A stretch of 16,655 nucleotides of DNA, taken from positions 1-16,655 of the forward strand of contig SFJA01000036.1 in assembly GCA_004556005.1 (NCBI GenBank). The letters are read 5' to 3'. The notes beneath the pieces are model-generated. The model saw only the letters and a program-made list of their open reading frames with translations, did no database searches and was not told where the DNA came from. This DNA comes from Bacteroidales bacterium (GTDB taxonomy: Bacteria > Bacteroidota > Bacteroidia > Bacteroidales > UBA932). Positions 1 through 7,098 of the stretch are shown here, one piece after another. A program made the translations under genes and the position numbers. Positions within the stretch are counted from its first letter, which is position 1, and each line of letters opens with the position of its first letter.

Positions 1-1205
1 GTCCTGCGGGTGGTGCCGAGTCCCGGCATCGTGATACCGGTAATGCCTGTACGCGGAAGCCCAAGACTGTCAAAGGCAAGTGCGGTCACGAGCAGGGCGA
101 GCGTACTGTCCAGCCCTCCGGAAACGCCTATCACGGCGCTGCGGCATCCTATGTGGTCGAGCCTGGTGCGAAGTCCCGCAACCTGGATGTCAATGATTTC
201 GCGGCATCTGAAGTCATAATCTTCGGCCGCGATGTCCGGTACAAAAGGATGTGGCTCGACGTGGTGCATAAGCCCTCCCTTGAACCTGTGAACAGGCAGG
301 GAACCTGCATTGACCCGCTGGTAGTGCGGTATCATCATTTCTTCGCAACGGTAGGAAGCGTCCTTCAGCCGTCCTGATGTAAGTCTTTCTGTGTCAATGT
401 CCGCGGCAATGTAGCAGGATGAGGTCTGGAAGCGCTCGTTTTCCGCCAGCCGTGTGCCGCTCTCGTATATCATCGAAGAGCCCGTCCATACGAGGTCCTG
501 GGTCGATTCGCCATAACCGCTGCTGCAATATACGTATCCTGCGTGAAGCTTCGCTGCGGTGGTGCCTACCAGCTGCCGGCGGTACTGCTGCTTCATCAGC
601 ACCTCGTTGCTTGCCGACAGGTTCAGAATGATTTTCGCCCCCGCAAGCGCGGCTGCAGTGCACGGCGGAACCGGCACCCACAGATCCTGACAAAGTTCCA
701 CTCCCAGCTCAATTCCGCCCAGAACAAACAGCTGAGCCGTTCCGAACGGCACTCTCTGCGAGGCATAGTCCATCATTATCAATTCTTTTCCGAGAATGCG
801 GGCAGACTCGAACCAGCGCGGCTCGTAGAATTCGTCATTGCCGGGCAGGTAGGTCTTTGGGACTATACCCAGGATCTTTCCGCCGCGGGCGATGATTGCG
901 CAGTTGAAAAGCCTGCCTGCATAGGGCACCGGCGCGCCCAGAGCGAGCAGTACGGGAAGTCCCGCTGTCTGCGCAACTATCGATGCAACAGCATCTTCGG
1001 CGCGTTCCGAAAGTCCAGGGCGACCGAAAAGGTCGGCGCAGGTGTATCCTGTCACGCTAAGTTCGGGGAATACAATTATCGAGGCCTCCTTTTCCTTCCA
1101 TATAGTGTTTACCAAAGAAACGGCTTCTTTTGCATTTGCTTCTGTATCAGCGACGTGGACCTCCGGCATTGCGGCTGCCACCCTAATGTATCCGTAGTTT
1201 TCCAT
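1..1205 (-). CDS. nadE: Glutamine-dependent NAD+ synthetase, 5' part (C-terminus outside window)
   Basis: Makes NAD+ from nicotinic acid adenine dinucleotide, using ATP and ammonia released from glutamine, as the last cytosolic step of NAD synthesis. Reading the minus strand from ATG at 1205 gives 401 codons without a stop up to the window edge. Residues 5-290 are an amidohydrolase (nitrilase-fold) glutaminase domain with the Glu-Lys-Cys triad visible as FPELSVTGY (E48), VPKTYLPG (K117) and GVELCQDLW (C172). The synthetase domain then begins, and its ATP PP-loop SGGLDS lies at residues 362-367. Two-domain NadE proteins are usually about 550-680 residues, so roughly a third is missing because of the window edge, not through mutation. 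The gene is divergent from the hydrolase at 1261, with 55 bp between. On the minus strand a near-match to the -7 element (TATATTTA, 1227-1234) could be its promoter, but no -33 element is obvious. Family assignment is very secure. Confidence 0.96.
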   Translation of the reverse strand, partial: MENYGYIRVAAAMPEVHVADTEANAKEAVSLVNTIWKEKEASIIVFPELSVTGYTCADLFGRPGLSERAEDAVASIVAQTAGLPVLLALGAPVPYAGRLFNCAIIARGGKILGIVPKTYLPGNDEFYEPRWFESARILGKELIMMDYASQRVPFGTAQLFVLGGIELGVELCQDLWVPVPPCTAAALAGAKIILNLSASNEVLMKQQYRRQLVGTTAAKLHAGYVYCSSGYGESTQDLVWTGSSMIYESGTRLAENERFQTSSCYIAADIDTERLTSGRLKDASYRCEEMMIPHYQRVNAGSLPVHRFKGGLMHHVEPHPFVPDIAAEDYDFRCREIIDIQVAGLRTRLDHIGCRSAVIGVSGGLDSTLALLVTALAFDSLGLPRTGITGITMPGLGTTRR

Positions 1206-1247
1206 CAAGCATTGCTTTTGTGGGGGTAAATATAGTGAAAGTTTTGC

Positions 1248-1255
1248 TATATTTG
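1248..1255 (+). promoter_or_regulatory. Candidate -7 promoter element for the 1261 hydrolase gene
   Basis: TATATTTG is a perfect match to the Bacteroidota -7 consensus TAnnTTTG. The nearest TTTG on the 5' side (1217-1220) is 27 nt away, longer than the usual 19-21, so the -33 part is not convincing. The element ends only 5 nt before the ATG at 1261, which would put transcription start at or next to the start codon. The 55-bp divergent gap must also serve nadE on the other strand. Confidence 0.5.
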
Positions 1256-1260
1256 CATCT

Positions 1261-2232
1261 ATGATTACTGCTCTGAAACAACTTGCCGGCCGTCTTGTGG
1301 CCGCCCTGGCACTTGCAATGCTTGCAAGTTCCTGTATTGTCGGCAACTATATGTGCAATTATGCCCTTCTTCCTGAAGAGCACGGCAACGATATCGAAGG
1401 TGACCGCGCAAAGACGGAGAAACGTTATCCGGGCATCATTTCCTGGTACGATTCGCTCCACGCCTGCAAGGCATTCCGTGACACTACGATAGTGGGTGAA
1501 GGAGGGTGCAGGCTGCACGCCATCTGGTCTGCTGCCGCCGATCCTGCAAATGCCCGCGGTACGGCGATCGTGATACACGGTTATACCGACAACCACATCT
1601 GTTTCCTCAATCTTGTGAGGATGTACAGGGACGATCTCGGATATAACGTTCTTGTGCCTGACCTGCATTATCACGGATATTCCGAAGGCCGTGCAGTGCA
1701 GATGGGCTGGCTTGACCGCCTCGACATTATAAGATGGATCGACGTGGCGCATAACATCTGGGGAGACGACTTTATGGTTCTGCACGGAGTTTCCATGGGT
1801 GCTGCCACTACTATGATGACCAGCGGTGAGGACCTTCCGGAATATGTGCGCGCCTTTGTGGAGGACTGCGGCTATGCTTCCGTATGGGACCAGTACAAGC
1901 ATAATCTCAAACAGATGTTCCACCTTCCTCCTTTCCCTGTGCTCAACAGCGCAAGTTCCGTGTGCCGCCGCCGTTACGGCTGGGATTTCAAGGAGGCTTC
2001 AAGCGTGAACCAGGTGGCGAAGTGCGACCGTCCTATGCTGTTCATACACGGAGATGCGGATGATTTTGTACCTTTCTCGCACCTGCAGATGGTCTATGAT
2101 GCCAAGACCAAGGGCTATAAGGAAATGTGGGTGGCTGAGGGTACCGTGCATGCTATGGCGTACAAGGATTATCCTGAAGAATATACACGAAGGGTAGGGC
2201 TTTTCCTCGAAAAGGCTCGTCAGATTCAGTAG
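1261..2232 (+). CDS. Alpha/beta hydrolase lipoprotein (serine esterase/lipase-like)
   Basis: A 323-residue protein with a lipoprotein signal peptide ending in the lipobox LASSC (acylated Cys25), so it should be membrane-anchored in the periplasm or outer membrane. The rest is an alpha/beta-hydrolase fold. An HGYTDN turn (oxyanion-hole side) lies near residue 106, the nucleophile elbow GVSMG places Ser178, HGDADDFVP places the acid at Asp267, and TVHAMA gives His297. The order Ser-Asp-His and spacing fit a complete catalytic triad. It resembles the large, poorly characterised group of Bacteroidota hydrolases annotated as alpha/beta hydrolase or Hydrolase_4, and the substrate cannot be read from sequence. 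ATG 1261 is chosen because it starts the signal peptide. The gap to the next lipoprotein gene is 48 nt with no clear promoter, so the two may be cotranscribed. Confidence 0.88.
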   Translation: MITALKQLAGRLVAALALAMLASSCIVGNYMCNYALLPEEHGNDIEGDRAKTEKRYPGIISWYDSLHACKAFRDTTIVGEGGCRLHAIWSAAADPANARGTAIVIHGYTDNHICFLNLVRMYRDDLGYNVLVPDLHYHGYSEGRAVQMGWLDRLDIIRWIDVAHNIWGDDFMVLHGVSMGAATTMMTSGEDLPEYVRAFVEDCGYASVWDQYKHNLKQMFHLPPFPVLNSASSVCRRRYGWDFKEASSVNQVAKCDRPMLFIHGDADDFVPFSHLQMVYDAKTKGYKEMWVAEGTVHAMAYKDYPEEYTRRVGLFLEKARQIQ

Positions 2233-2280
2233 TCCCGACAACAATTGATGATATAACCAATCAACTATATGACACTTAGT

Positions 2281-3339
2281 ATGAAAAAAAGCGTTTTTGC
2301 CGCATTGGCGGTCCTTGCGGCAGTTTCCTGCGGAAAGAAGGAAGGATATTTGACCGTTTCAGGCGAATGCCCTGCTGACAGCGTTTTCCTGTTTACCATT
2401 TCTGCTAACGGAGTGGAATTTGCGCAGGCAACCGACAACGGTCAGTTCCTTATCAAGGGCAACGTTGATGCTCCTGAGTATGCTCTGCTTGCTGACAGCC
2501 GTATTTTACCCGAGTCTTCGATGCAGGTTGAAATGTTTCTCGAACCTGGAGATATAGTCGTAACGCCTTCATCTGACGGTGGTTTTGATGTTACCGGCAC
2601 TCCTGCCAACGATGCTTTCGTATCATACCGCAAGTCAACGGCAGAACTTGAACCGATTTATTCCGAGGCTTATATGAGCGGCAATCAGGCTGTAATAGAT
2701 TCTGTCCTTGAGGTACACAGGTCGATCTCCGTTGACTTTGTACGCGAAAATATGGACAATTATGCAGGCCTGCACGTGCTGCAGGGCGTTTCAGACGAGT
2801 TTACCGATGAGCAGATCCTGGAACTTCTGGGACTTTGTCCGGACAATCTAAAGGAATGCGGACTCTGGAAGCAGCTTAGCGACGATGCAAACAATGGCAT
2901 TTCCCTCAAGAAAAACGGATATATTGACTTTTCACAGTCAGGAATTGACGGAAAGTCTGAGATTTCGCTGAAGAGTGTGGTGGAAAAGCTGGGAAACAAA
3001 TATGTCCTTCTTGATTTCTGGGCTTCCTGGTGCGGACCTTGTATGGGCGAAATGCCTTATCTCAAGGCGGTTTACGCAAAGTATCACAGCAAGGGACTGG
3101 AAATCTTCGGCTGCTCTCTCGATCGCAATGAAGAGGATTGGAAGGCGGCAGTTGAGGACGGAAAGCTTGGCTGGATCCACGTTTCTGACCTCAAGGCCTG
3201 GAACAATTCTGCCGCCAAGCTTTACGGAGTCCGTTCCATCCCTGCCAATTATCTTATCGATTGTGCCACTGGTGCCATAATTGCTACCGATCTCAGGGGT
3301 GAGGCTCTTGAAGCAAAGCTCTCGCAGCTTTTGAAATAA
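2281..3339 (+). CDS. TlpA-like thioredoxin-fold lipoprotein with N-terminal DUF4369-type domain
   Basis: Predicted periplasmic disulfide reductase or isomerase anchored by a lipid. Starting at ATG 2281 gives 352 residues with a compact signal peptide and lipobox AVSC (Cys17). An ATG four codons upstream (2269) is possible but would spoil the short basic n-region, so 2281 is preferred. Residues of about 20-120 are a beta-rich domain of the kind called DUF4369 in Bacteroidota (DSVFLFTISANG, then VDAPEYALL). The C-terminal third is a TlpA/ResA-type domain with active site WASWCGPC (Cys251 and Cys254) and the cis-proline region RSIPANYLID. Family knowledge: such proteins reduce disulfides in exported proteins or take part in cytochrome c maturation, and many copies in gut Bacteroidales have no known partner. 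A strong terminator follows. Confidence 0.9.
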   Translation: MKKSVFAALAVLAAVSCGKKEGYLTVSGECPADSVFLFTISANGVEFAQATDNGQFLIKGNVDAPEYALLADSRILPESSMQVEMFLEPGDIVVTPSSDGGFDVTGTPANDAFVSYRKSTAELEPIYSEAYMSGNQAVIDSVLEVHRSISVDFVRENMDNYAGLHVLQGVSDEFTDEQILELLGLCPDNLKECGLWKQLSDDANNGISLKKNGYIDFSQSGIDGKSEISLKSVVEKLGNKYVLLDFWASWCGPCMGEMPYLKAVYAKYHSKGLEIFGCSLDRNEEDWKAAVEDGKLGWIHVSDLKAWNNSAAKLYGVRSIPANYLIDCATGAIIATDLRGEALEAKLSQLLK

Positions 3340-3371
3340 TTAGCTATTTTCTGATATCTCAGATAATATCT

Positions 3372-3414
3372 GCCGGCGAGCGGACTATGTCCCGTTTGCC
3401 GGTTTTGCTATTTT
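3372..3414 (+). terminator. Intrinsic terminator after the TlpA-like gene
   Basis: An 11-bp stem pairs 3373-3383 (CCGGCGAGCGG) with 3392-3402 (CCGTTTGCCGG), with two G-U pairs and an 8-nt loop. It is followed directly by TTTTGCTATTTT. It ends the 1261-3339 unit and isolates it from the omega-amidase gene. The remainder of the 219-bp gap (3340-3558) holds a small 13-nt palindrome before the terminator and AT-rich promoter sequence after it. Confidence 0.85.
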
Positions 3415-3515
3415 GTGATAATCAACTCGAGAATGAATAGATGCCTTGAGAATATGCAGTTTATTGGAAGAATTGTAAATATTTATTAAATTGCAGGACA
3501 ATTGTTGTTTTAAAC

Positions 3516-3550
3516 TTGCGAAACACGGTTAGTATTGTATTGTATATTCG
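3516..3550 (+). promoter_or_regulatory. Candidate promoter of the omega-amidase/aminotransferase unit
   Basis: TATATTCG at 3543-3550 matches the TAnnTTTG consensus at five of its six defined positions. TTG at 3516-3518 lies 24 nt upstream, slightly beyond the usual spacing. It sits inside the longer open frame that begins at ATG 3535, which is one reason to place the real start at 3559. Confidence 0.4.
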
Positions 3551-3558
3551 TATCGGAA

Positions 3559-4311
3559 ATGGAAATTGCTCTTGTACAATCGGATATAGTGTGGGGGGAT
3601 CCTGCAGCCAACCGCAAACGCCTCGACTCGCTGCTCTCGAGCGCTCCTCGCGCCGACCTTTACGTGCTTCCGGAGATGTTTTCTACCGGATTTAACGGGG
3701 TTTGCGAAAGCGACCCGTCCGAAACCCTAGGCTACCTGCGCGACAAGGCCCGCAGCTGCGGCTGTGCCTTTGCCGGCAGCCTGGCCATCTCATTCCCCGA
3801 CCGCCTCAGCGCCAACCGCTTCTTTTTTGTCACTCCCGAGGAACAATTCTTCTACGACAAGAGGCATCTTTTTACTTATGCCGGGGAGCAGAAGCGATTT
3901 GCTCCCGGAGCCGAGAGGAAGGTTCTGGAGTGGCGCGGGGTGCGTTTCCTTCCCATAGTGTGCTATGACCTGCGTTTCCCTATATGGTCCAGAAACAGAG
4001 GTGATTACGACGTGTTGATCTGTGTCGCGAACTGGCCCGTGCAGAGGCGCTATGCCTGGGATACGCTGCTTAGGGCAAGGGCTATCGAGAACCAGTCCTA
4101 TGTGGTTGCAGTAAACCGCACAGGCTCAGATCCGGGCAATGAGTATAACGGCGGTTCTGTGCTTTTGGATCCTCTCGGCCGTGAGATAGCCGTTTGCGAG
4201 GATGGTAAAGAGGAAGTGGTATCTGCTGCTGTCGATCTTGATTCGCTTCGTGGGTTCAGGAAGAATTTCCCTGCGCTGATGGATGCGGATGAATTTGAAA
4301 TTGAGTTTTGA
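3559..4311 (+). CDS. Omega-amidase (2-oxoglutaramate amidase), nitrilase superfamily, YafV/NIT2 type
   Basis: Expected to hydrolyse the terminal amide of 2-oxoglutaramate or 2-oxosuccinamate to the 2-oxo acid plus ammonia, in the cytosol. From ATG 3559 the protein is 250 residues, the usual size for the bacterial YafV group. The nitrilase triad is complete: VLPEMFSTGF gives Glu39, FYDKRHLF gives Lys101 and VCYDLRFP gives Cys135. The MF(S/N)TGF and YDKRHLF wording is characteristic of omega-amidases as opposed to NadE-type glutaminase domains. ATG 3559 is chosen over 3535 because the family begins with the strand MEIALVQ and because a promoter element overlaps the extra codons. The stop is 5 nt before the aminotransferase ATG, so the two genes are almost certainly cotranscribed and possibly translationally coupled. 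That neighbour supports the role, since omega-amidase cleans up after glutamine or asparagine transamination. Confidence 0.88.
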   Translation: MEIALVQSDIVWGDPAANRKRLDSLLSSAPRADLYVLPEMFSTGFNGVCESDPSETLGYLRDKARSCGCAFAGSLAISFPDRLSANRFFFVTPEEQFFYDKRHLFTYAGEQKRFAPGAERKVLEWRGVRFLPIVCYDLRFPIWSRNRGDYDVLICVANWPVQRRYAWDTLLRARAIENQSYVVAVNRTGSDPGNEYNGGSVLLDPLGREIAVCEDGKEEVVSAAVDLDSLRGFRKNFPALMDADEFEIEF

Positions 4312-4316
4312 GATAT

Positions 4317-5642
4317 ATGAAAGTCTTTGGAAATGAATTGATTGAAGAGGCTTGTGCTGCTGCCAGCGTTTCGGACTTGGCTACGGCGACCATTGGTGAG
4401 GTGCTTCTTGTGGCAAAGTATCTCGAAGACAAGACGGGCATTCCTTATATACGTATGGATCAGGGGTCGCCGGGACTGCCTGCCAACAAACTCGGAATTG
4501 AGGCGGAAAAGAGGGCTCTCGATGCCGGCGTCGCGTCCCAGTATCCTCCTGCCGACGGCGTGCCGGAGTTGAAGCGGGCTGCATCGCGTTTTGTCAAGGC
4601 TTTTCTTGATATTGACATTTCGCCTCGTTCCTGCGTGCCGACTACCGGATCCGTAGCGGCTTCTTTTTCCTCTTTCATTGCCTGTACCCAGCGGATTCCT
4701 GGCAAGGACAAGATTCTTTTTATCAATCCGGGTTTCCCTATACAGAAGTCACAGCTCAAGGTCCTCGGAATAGGCTGGAAGGAATTTGACATCTACCATC
4801 ATCGCGGAGCCGCTGCACTGCGCCTGAAACTTGAAGATGAATTTGCCGGAGGGGACGTTGCGGCAGTGATTTATTCCAATCCCAACAACCCTGCGTGGAT
4901 ATGTCTCACCGAGGAGGAACTTCAGCTTATAGGCGAACTGGCGACTGAGCATGATTTTATTGTGCTTGAGGACCTTGCGTATTTCTGTATGGATTACCGC
5001 ACTGATTATGGCAAGCCGTTCAGCGAACCTTATCTTCCTACCGTGGCAAGATATACGGACAATTATATTCTGATGCTTTCGTCCTCCAAGATTTTCAGTT
5101 ACGCCGGGCAGCGTATTGCCCTGATGTGCATTTCCGATGACCTTTACAGCCGGCGTTACGATGCGCTTTCGGAAAGGTATGGGGATGCCGGCGTATTTGG
5201 CGTCAGTCTGGTTGCCTCCATTTCGTATATGATTACGAGCGGCTGTACTTCCAGCACTCAGTACGGATATGCCGAGATGTTAAATCTTTCCTGTGACGGG
5301 GGCATTGACTTTGTGGCGGATACGCGGATTTATGCAGAGCGTGCGGCAAAGATGAAGGAAATATTCCTGCGTCACGGTTTCCATATTGTGTATGACCTCG
5401 ACGTGGACCGCAAGGTAGGTGACGGATTTTTCTTTTCGCTCGGATTTGGCAAAATGAGCGGCGATGACCTTATGGTTAACCTGATGCGCTATGGGGTTAG
5501 TTCGATAAGTCTTTCTACTACAGGTAGTTTCAGGCAAGGAATCAGAGCTTGTACTTCTAGGATGAGGGATGAACTTTATCCAGTCCTGGATGAGCGTATG
5601 GCGGAGTTTGAGAAGGATTTTGCCAAGTATTTGGAAAAGTAA
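4317..5642 (+). CDS. Class I/II PLP-dependent aminotransferase
   Basis: A 441-residue cytosolic fold-type I aminotransferase. Visible landmarks are the PLP-ring contacts in YSNPNNPAW (from Asn188), LEDLAYF (Asp219 and Tyr222), the Schiff-base lysine in SSSKIFSYAG (Lys258), the phosphate-binding arginine in GQRIAL (Arg266), and a late FRQGIRACTSR segment where the substrate-carboxylate arginine is expected. I chose ATG 4317 over the in-frame TTG at 4308 because the TTG overlaps the upstream stop. SNPNNPAW replaces the more usual NPxNPTG, a variant also found in some Bacteroidota aminotransferases. The substrate is not readable from sequence. Immediate pairing with an omega-amidase suggests glutamine as amino donor, as in glutamine transaminase K or methionine-salvage transaminases, but this is inference. 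The 3' end overlaps the -33 element of the next gene's promoter. Confidence 0.9.
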   Translation: MKVFGNELIEEACAAASVSDLATATIGEVLLVAKYLEDKTGIPYIRMDQGSPGLPANKLGIEAEKRALDAGVASQYPPADGVPELKRAASRFVKAFLDIDISPRSCVPTTGSVAASFSSFIACTQRIPGKDKILFINPGFPIQKSQLKVLGIGWKEFDIYHHRGAAALRLKLEDEFAGGDVAAVIYSNPNNPAWICLTEEELQLIGELATEHDFIVLEDLAYFCMDYRTDYGKPFSEPYLPTVARYTDNYILMLSSSKIFSYAGQRIALMCISDDLYSRRYDALSERYGDAGVFGVSLVASISYMITSGCTSSTQYGYAEMLNLSCDGGIDFVADTRIYAERAAKMKEIFLRHGFHIVYDLDVDRKVGDGFFFSLGFGKMSGDDLMVNLMRYGVSSISLSTTGSFRQGIRACTSRMRDELYPVLDERMAEFEKDFAKYLEK

Positions 5643-5661
5643 AGCCGAATCATTATATTTG
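5630..5661 (+). promoter_or_regulatory. Strong Bacteroidota promoter for the UGDH-like gene
   Basis: TTTG at 5630-5633, a 20-nt spacer, then a perfect TATATTTG at 5654-5661. Spacing and both boxes match the consensus. The -33 box lies inside the last codons of the aminotransferase gene. It predicts transcription starting near 5665-5668 with an untranslated leader of about 25 nt, and shows that the UGDH-like gene is expressed independently of the genes upstream. Confidence 0.78.
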
Positions 5662-5690
5662 AAGAACATAAACCAATAACCACAGTTATT

Positions 5691-6251
5691 ATGCAGAACA
5701 ATAAGGATATCAAACTTGTCGTAGTCGGTGCCGGCTGCGCAGGTCTCGGGACGGTAGCGCTTCTTGCGCAGCATTCAGAGGTAACGGTAAAGGCGACCAT
5801 CGACTCTCTCGATGCGGTCAAAACAGCTGATTATGTGGTCCTTACGGAAGCTGAAGGTATTGAGGCGGCAATCGACGCCGTTCTTGAGTCCAATCCTAAG
5901 GCCGTGATAGTTGCCAGATGCAATCTTCCTGCAGGTTATACCAGGTCCCTGTACGTGAAGTATTATAAGAAGTTCCTTGCGGAGGGAAAGGATAGCCGTA
6001 CCAAACTCCGCCTTATTAGCGCTCCGGTTTTTGAGTGCATCGACGGATGCAAACGCAAACCTTCCCGCATCGTGGTAGGATATCCAAAAATGCTTGAGGC
6101 TCTTGACGAGGAAAATGAGGCCATACGTGCGATTGCGGGCAATCACGTTGAGGAGGAAGCCCGTGAGTTTGCAGCGCTTCTCAAGGCTGGTGCCAAGAAT
6201 GACGTTGAGCCAGAGGTAATGGGAATGAAGGCTGCTGAGTCTCTGGTGTAG
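5691..6251 (+). CDS. Compact UDP-glucose 6-dehydrogenase-like protein, N-terminal NAD-binding domain only
   Basis: A 186-residue protein with the order of landmarks of an E. coli-type Ugd N-terminal domain. These are a Rossmann nucleotide loop GAGCAG (13-18) after the strand KLVVVG, TADYVVL (46-51; Ugd has NADYVII), KAVIVARCNLPAGYTR (70-85; Ugd has KSTIPVGFTR), PSRIVVG (124-130; Ugd has PSRIVIG) and FAALLKAGA (160-168; Ugd has FADLLKEGA). It ends at KAAESLV, where Ugd continues into its central helix. Compared with the roughly 390-residue enzyme, about 40 residues after the second Rossmann strand, about 12 before the KAVIV strand, and the whole central and UDP-binding domains with the catalytic cysteine are absent. 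The usual PEFLREG motif reads APVFECIDG. It is therefore unlikely to oxidise UDP-glucose. The frame is intact, with its own promoter and terminator, which argues against a simple decaying fragment. Homology is from remembered family motifs, not a search. Confidence 0.7.
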   Translation: MQNNKDIKLVVVGAGCAGLGTVALLAQHSEVTVKATIDSLDAVKTADYVVLTEAEGIEAAIDAVLESNPKAVIVARCNLPAGYTRSLYVKYYKKFLAEGKDSRTKLRLISAPVFECIDGCKRKPSRIVVGYPKMLEALDEENEAIRAIAGNHVEEEAREFAALLKAGAKNDVEPEVMGMKAAESLV

Positions 6252-6278
6252 CGACTTGCAGTTCCTAACAATATAACT

Positions 6279-6327
6279 GAGGCTGACCGATAAAGTCCAA
6301 TAGACTTGAGGTCAGCTTCTTTTTATT
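6279..6327 (+). terminator. Intrinsic terminator after the UGDH-like gene
   Basis: A 10-bp stem pairs 6279-6288 (GAGGCTGACC) with 6310-6319 (GGTCAGCTTC) with one G-U pair. Inside it a second stem AAGTC/GACTT encloses a 5-nt loop. The run TTTTTATT follows. It cleanly separates the UGDH-like gene from folE. Confidence 0.87.
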
Positions 6328-6354
6328 GAGAGACACGTGCGTTAATGACTGATT

Positions 6355-6376
6355 CCGGCGAGTCAATTTTCGCCGG
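6355..6376. repeat. Perfect 7-bp inverted repeat in the folE upstream region
   Basis: CCGGCGA (6355-6361) and TCGCCGG (6370-6376) are perfect complements separated by 8 nt. No T-run follows on either strand, so it is not a standard terminator. It lies between the preceding terminator and the folE promoter and about 120 nt before the predicted folE transcription start, so it is outside the folE leader. Its role is unknown; a protein-binding site is one option. Confidence 0.5.
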
Positions 6377-6475
6377 CTGAGAATATCATTCTTTCTACCT
6401 GCGACAGCAAAACCGCGTTTCGGCTCCAAAGATGGAAAATGATATGCAAGAAACAAAATTATTTATGCACGATAA

Positions 6476-6505
6476 TTGATTATTGGGATTAATTATGTAT
6501 ATTTG
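6476..6505 (+). promoter_or_regulatory. Promoter of the folE operon
   Basis: TTG at 6476-6478 is followed by a 19-nt spacer and a perfect TATATTTG at 6498-6505. The -7 element ends 5 nt before the folE ATG, so the transcript is predicted to start at or within a few bases of the start codon. The 259-bp gap upstream of folE otherwise contains a terminator (6279-6327) and an inverted repeat (6355-6376). Confidence 0.75.
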
Positions 6506-6510
6506 GAAAT

Positions 6511-7098
6511 ATGATTTCGAGAGATACGGCAAAAGAACATATCAGGGAACTTCTGGAATATATCGGGGATAACCCGGACAGGGAAGGTCTGCAGGATACG
6601 CCGGATAGGATGCTGAGGATGTTCGAGGAAATGTTCAAGGGCTACGATCCGGCTCAGAAACCGCATATTACGACATTCAACAACGGTTCGGACGGCATTG
6701 TATATGACAATATGGTTGTAGATTGCGGCAGTTTCTATTCCGTGTGCGAACATCATTGCCGCACTTTCTTCGGACAGTACTGGTTCGCTTATATTCCTAA
6801 CCGAAAAGGTCGCATTCTCGGTCTGTCCAAGATAGGCAGGGTGGTGGATTACTGTTCGTCCAGACTTCAGGTACAGGAACGCCTGACTCACGATATAGTG
6901 GAAATGCTTGCCGAAGCCCTTGGGGATGAGAATCCTCCCCGCGGAATGGCTCTGATGATGAAGGGCCGGCATATGTGCAAGGAGAGCAGGGGCGTGCGCA
7001 AGCAGGGAGTGATGACTTCGACTTATCTGACCGGAATCTTCAAGGCTGACCCACGGGCGCGTGAAGAATTCTTGTCCTATACCAGAGATGCGTTATGA
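6511..7098 (+). CDS. folE: GTP cyclohydrolase I
   Basis: Converts GTP to 7,8-dihydroneopterin triphosphate and formate, the first step of tetrahydrofolate synthesis and also of other pterins and queuosine-type compounds, in the cytosol as a homodecamer. At 195 residues it has a typical bacterial length. The zinc site is visible as CEHH (Cys79 and His82) and MCKESRGV (Cys156). KIGRVVDYCSSRLQVQERL is the classic family signature. One oddity is HHCRTFFG where most family members have HHxxPFxG, so a usually conserved proline is Thr here. It is close to the catalytic His, yet all zinc ligands remain. The gene starts a probable three-gene operon: its stop overlaps the next start codon (ATGA at 7095-7098). 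Another member of the T-fold family, QueF or FolE2, is unlikely given the zinc ligands and signature. Confidence 0.95.
   Translation: MISRDTAKEHIRELLEYIGDNPDREGLQDTPDRMLRMFEEMFKGYDPAQKPHITTFNNGSDGIVYDNMVVDCGSFYSVCEHHCRTFFGQYWFAYIPNRKGRILGLSKIGRVVDYCSSRLQVQERLTHDIVEMLAEALGDENPPRGMALMMKGRHMCKESRGVRKQGVMTSTYLTGIFKADPRAREEFLSYTRDAL

Noticed and set aside
543..1229. Plus-strand open frame of 228 codons
   Set aside because: It is antisense to nadE, whose glutaminase triad and PP-loop read perfectly on the minus strand.
1183..1923. Long open frame on the minus strand (246 codons) opposite the alpha/beta hydrolase
   Set aside because: It lies almost wholly antisense to a gene with clear catalytic motifs and a signal peptide, has no recognisable family signature, and runs into nadE.
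3355..3371. 13-nt palindrome CAGATAATATCTG near 3360-3372
   Set aside because: Short, AT-rich and next to a convincing terminator. Such repeats are expected by chance.
6252..6510. A folate- or pterin-responsive riboswitch before folE
   Set aside because: The predicted transcription start is next to the ATG and I see no known riboswitch core. The region holds a terminator and one simple palindrome.
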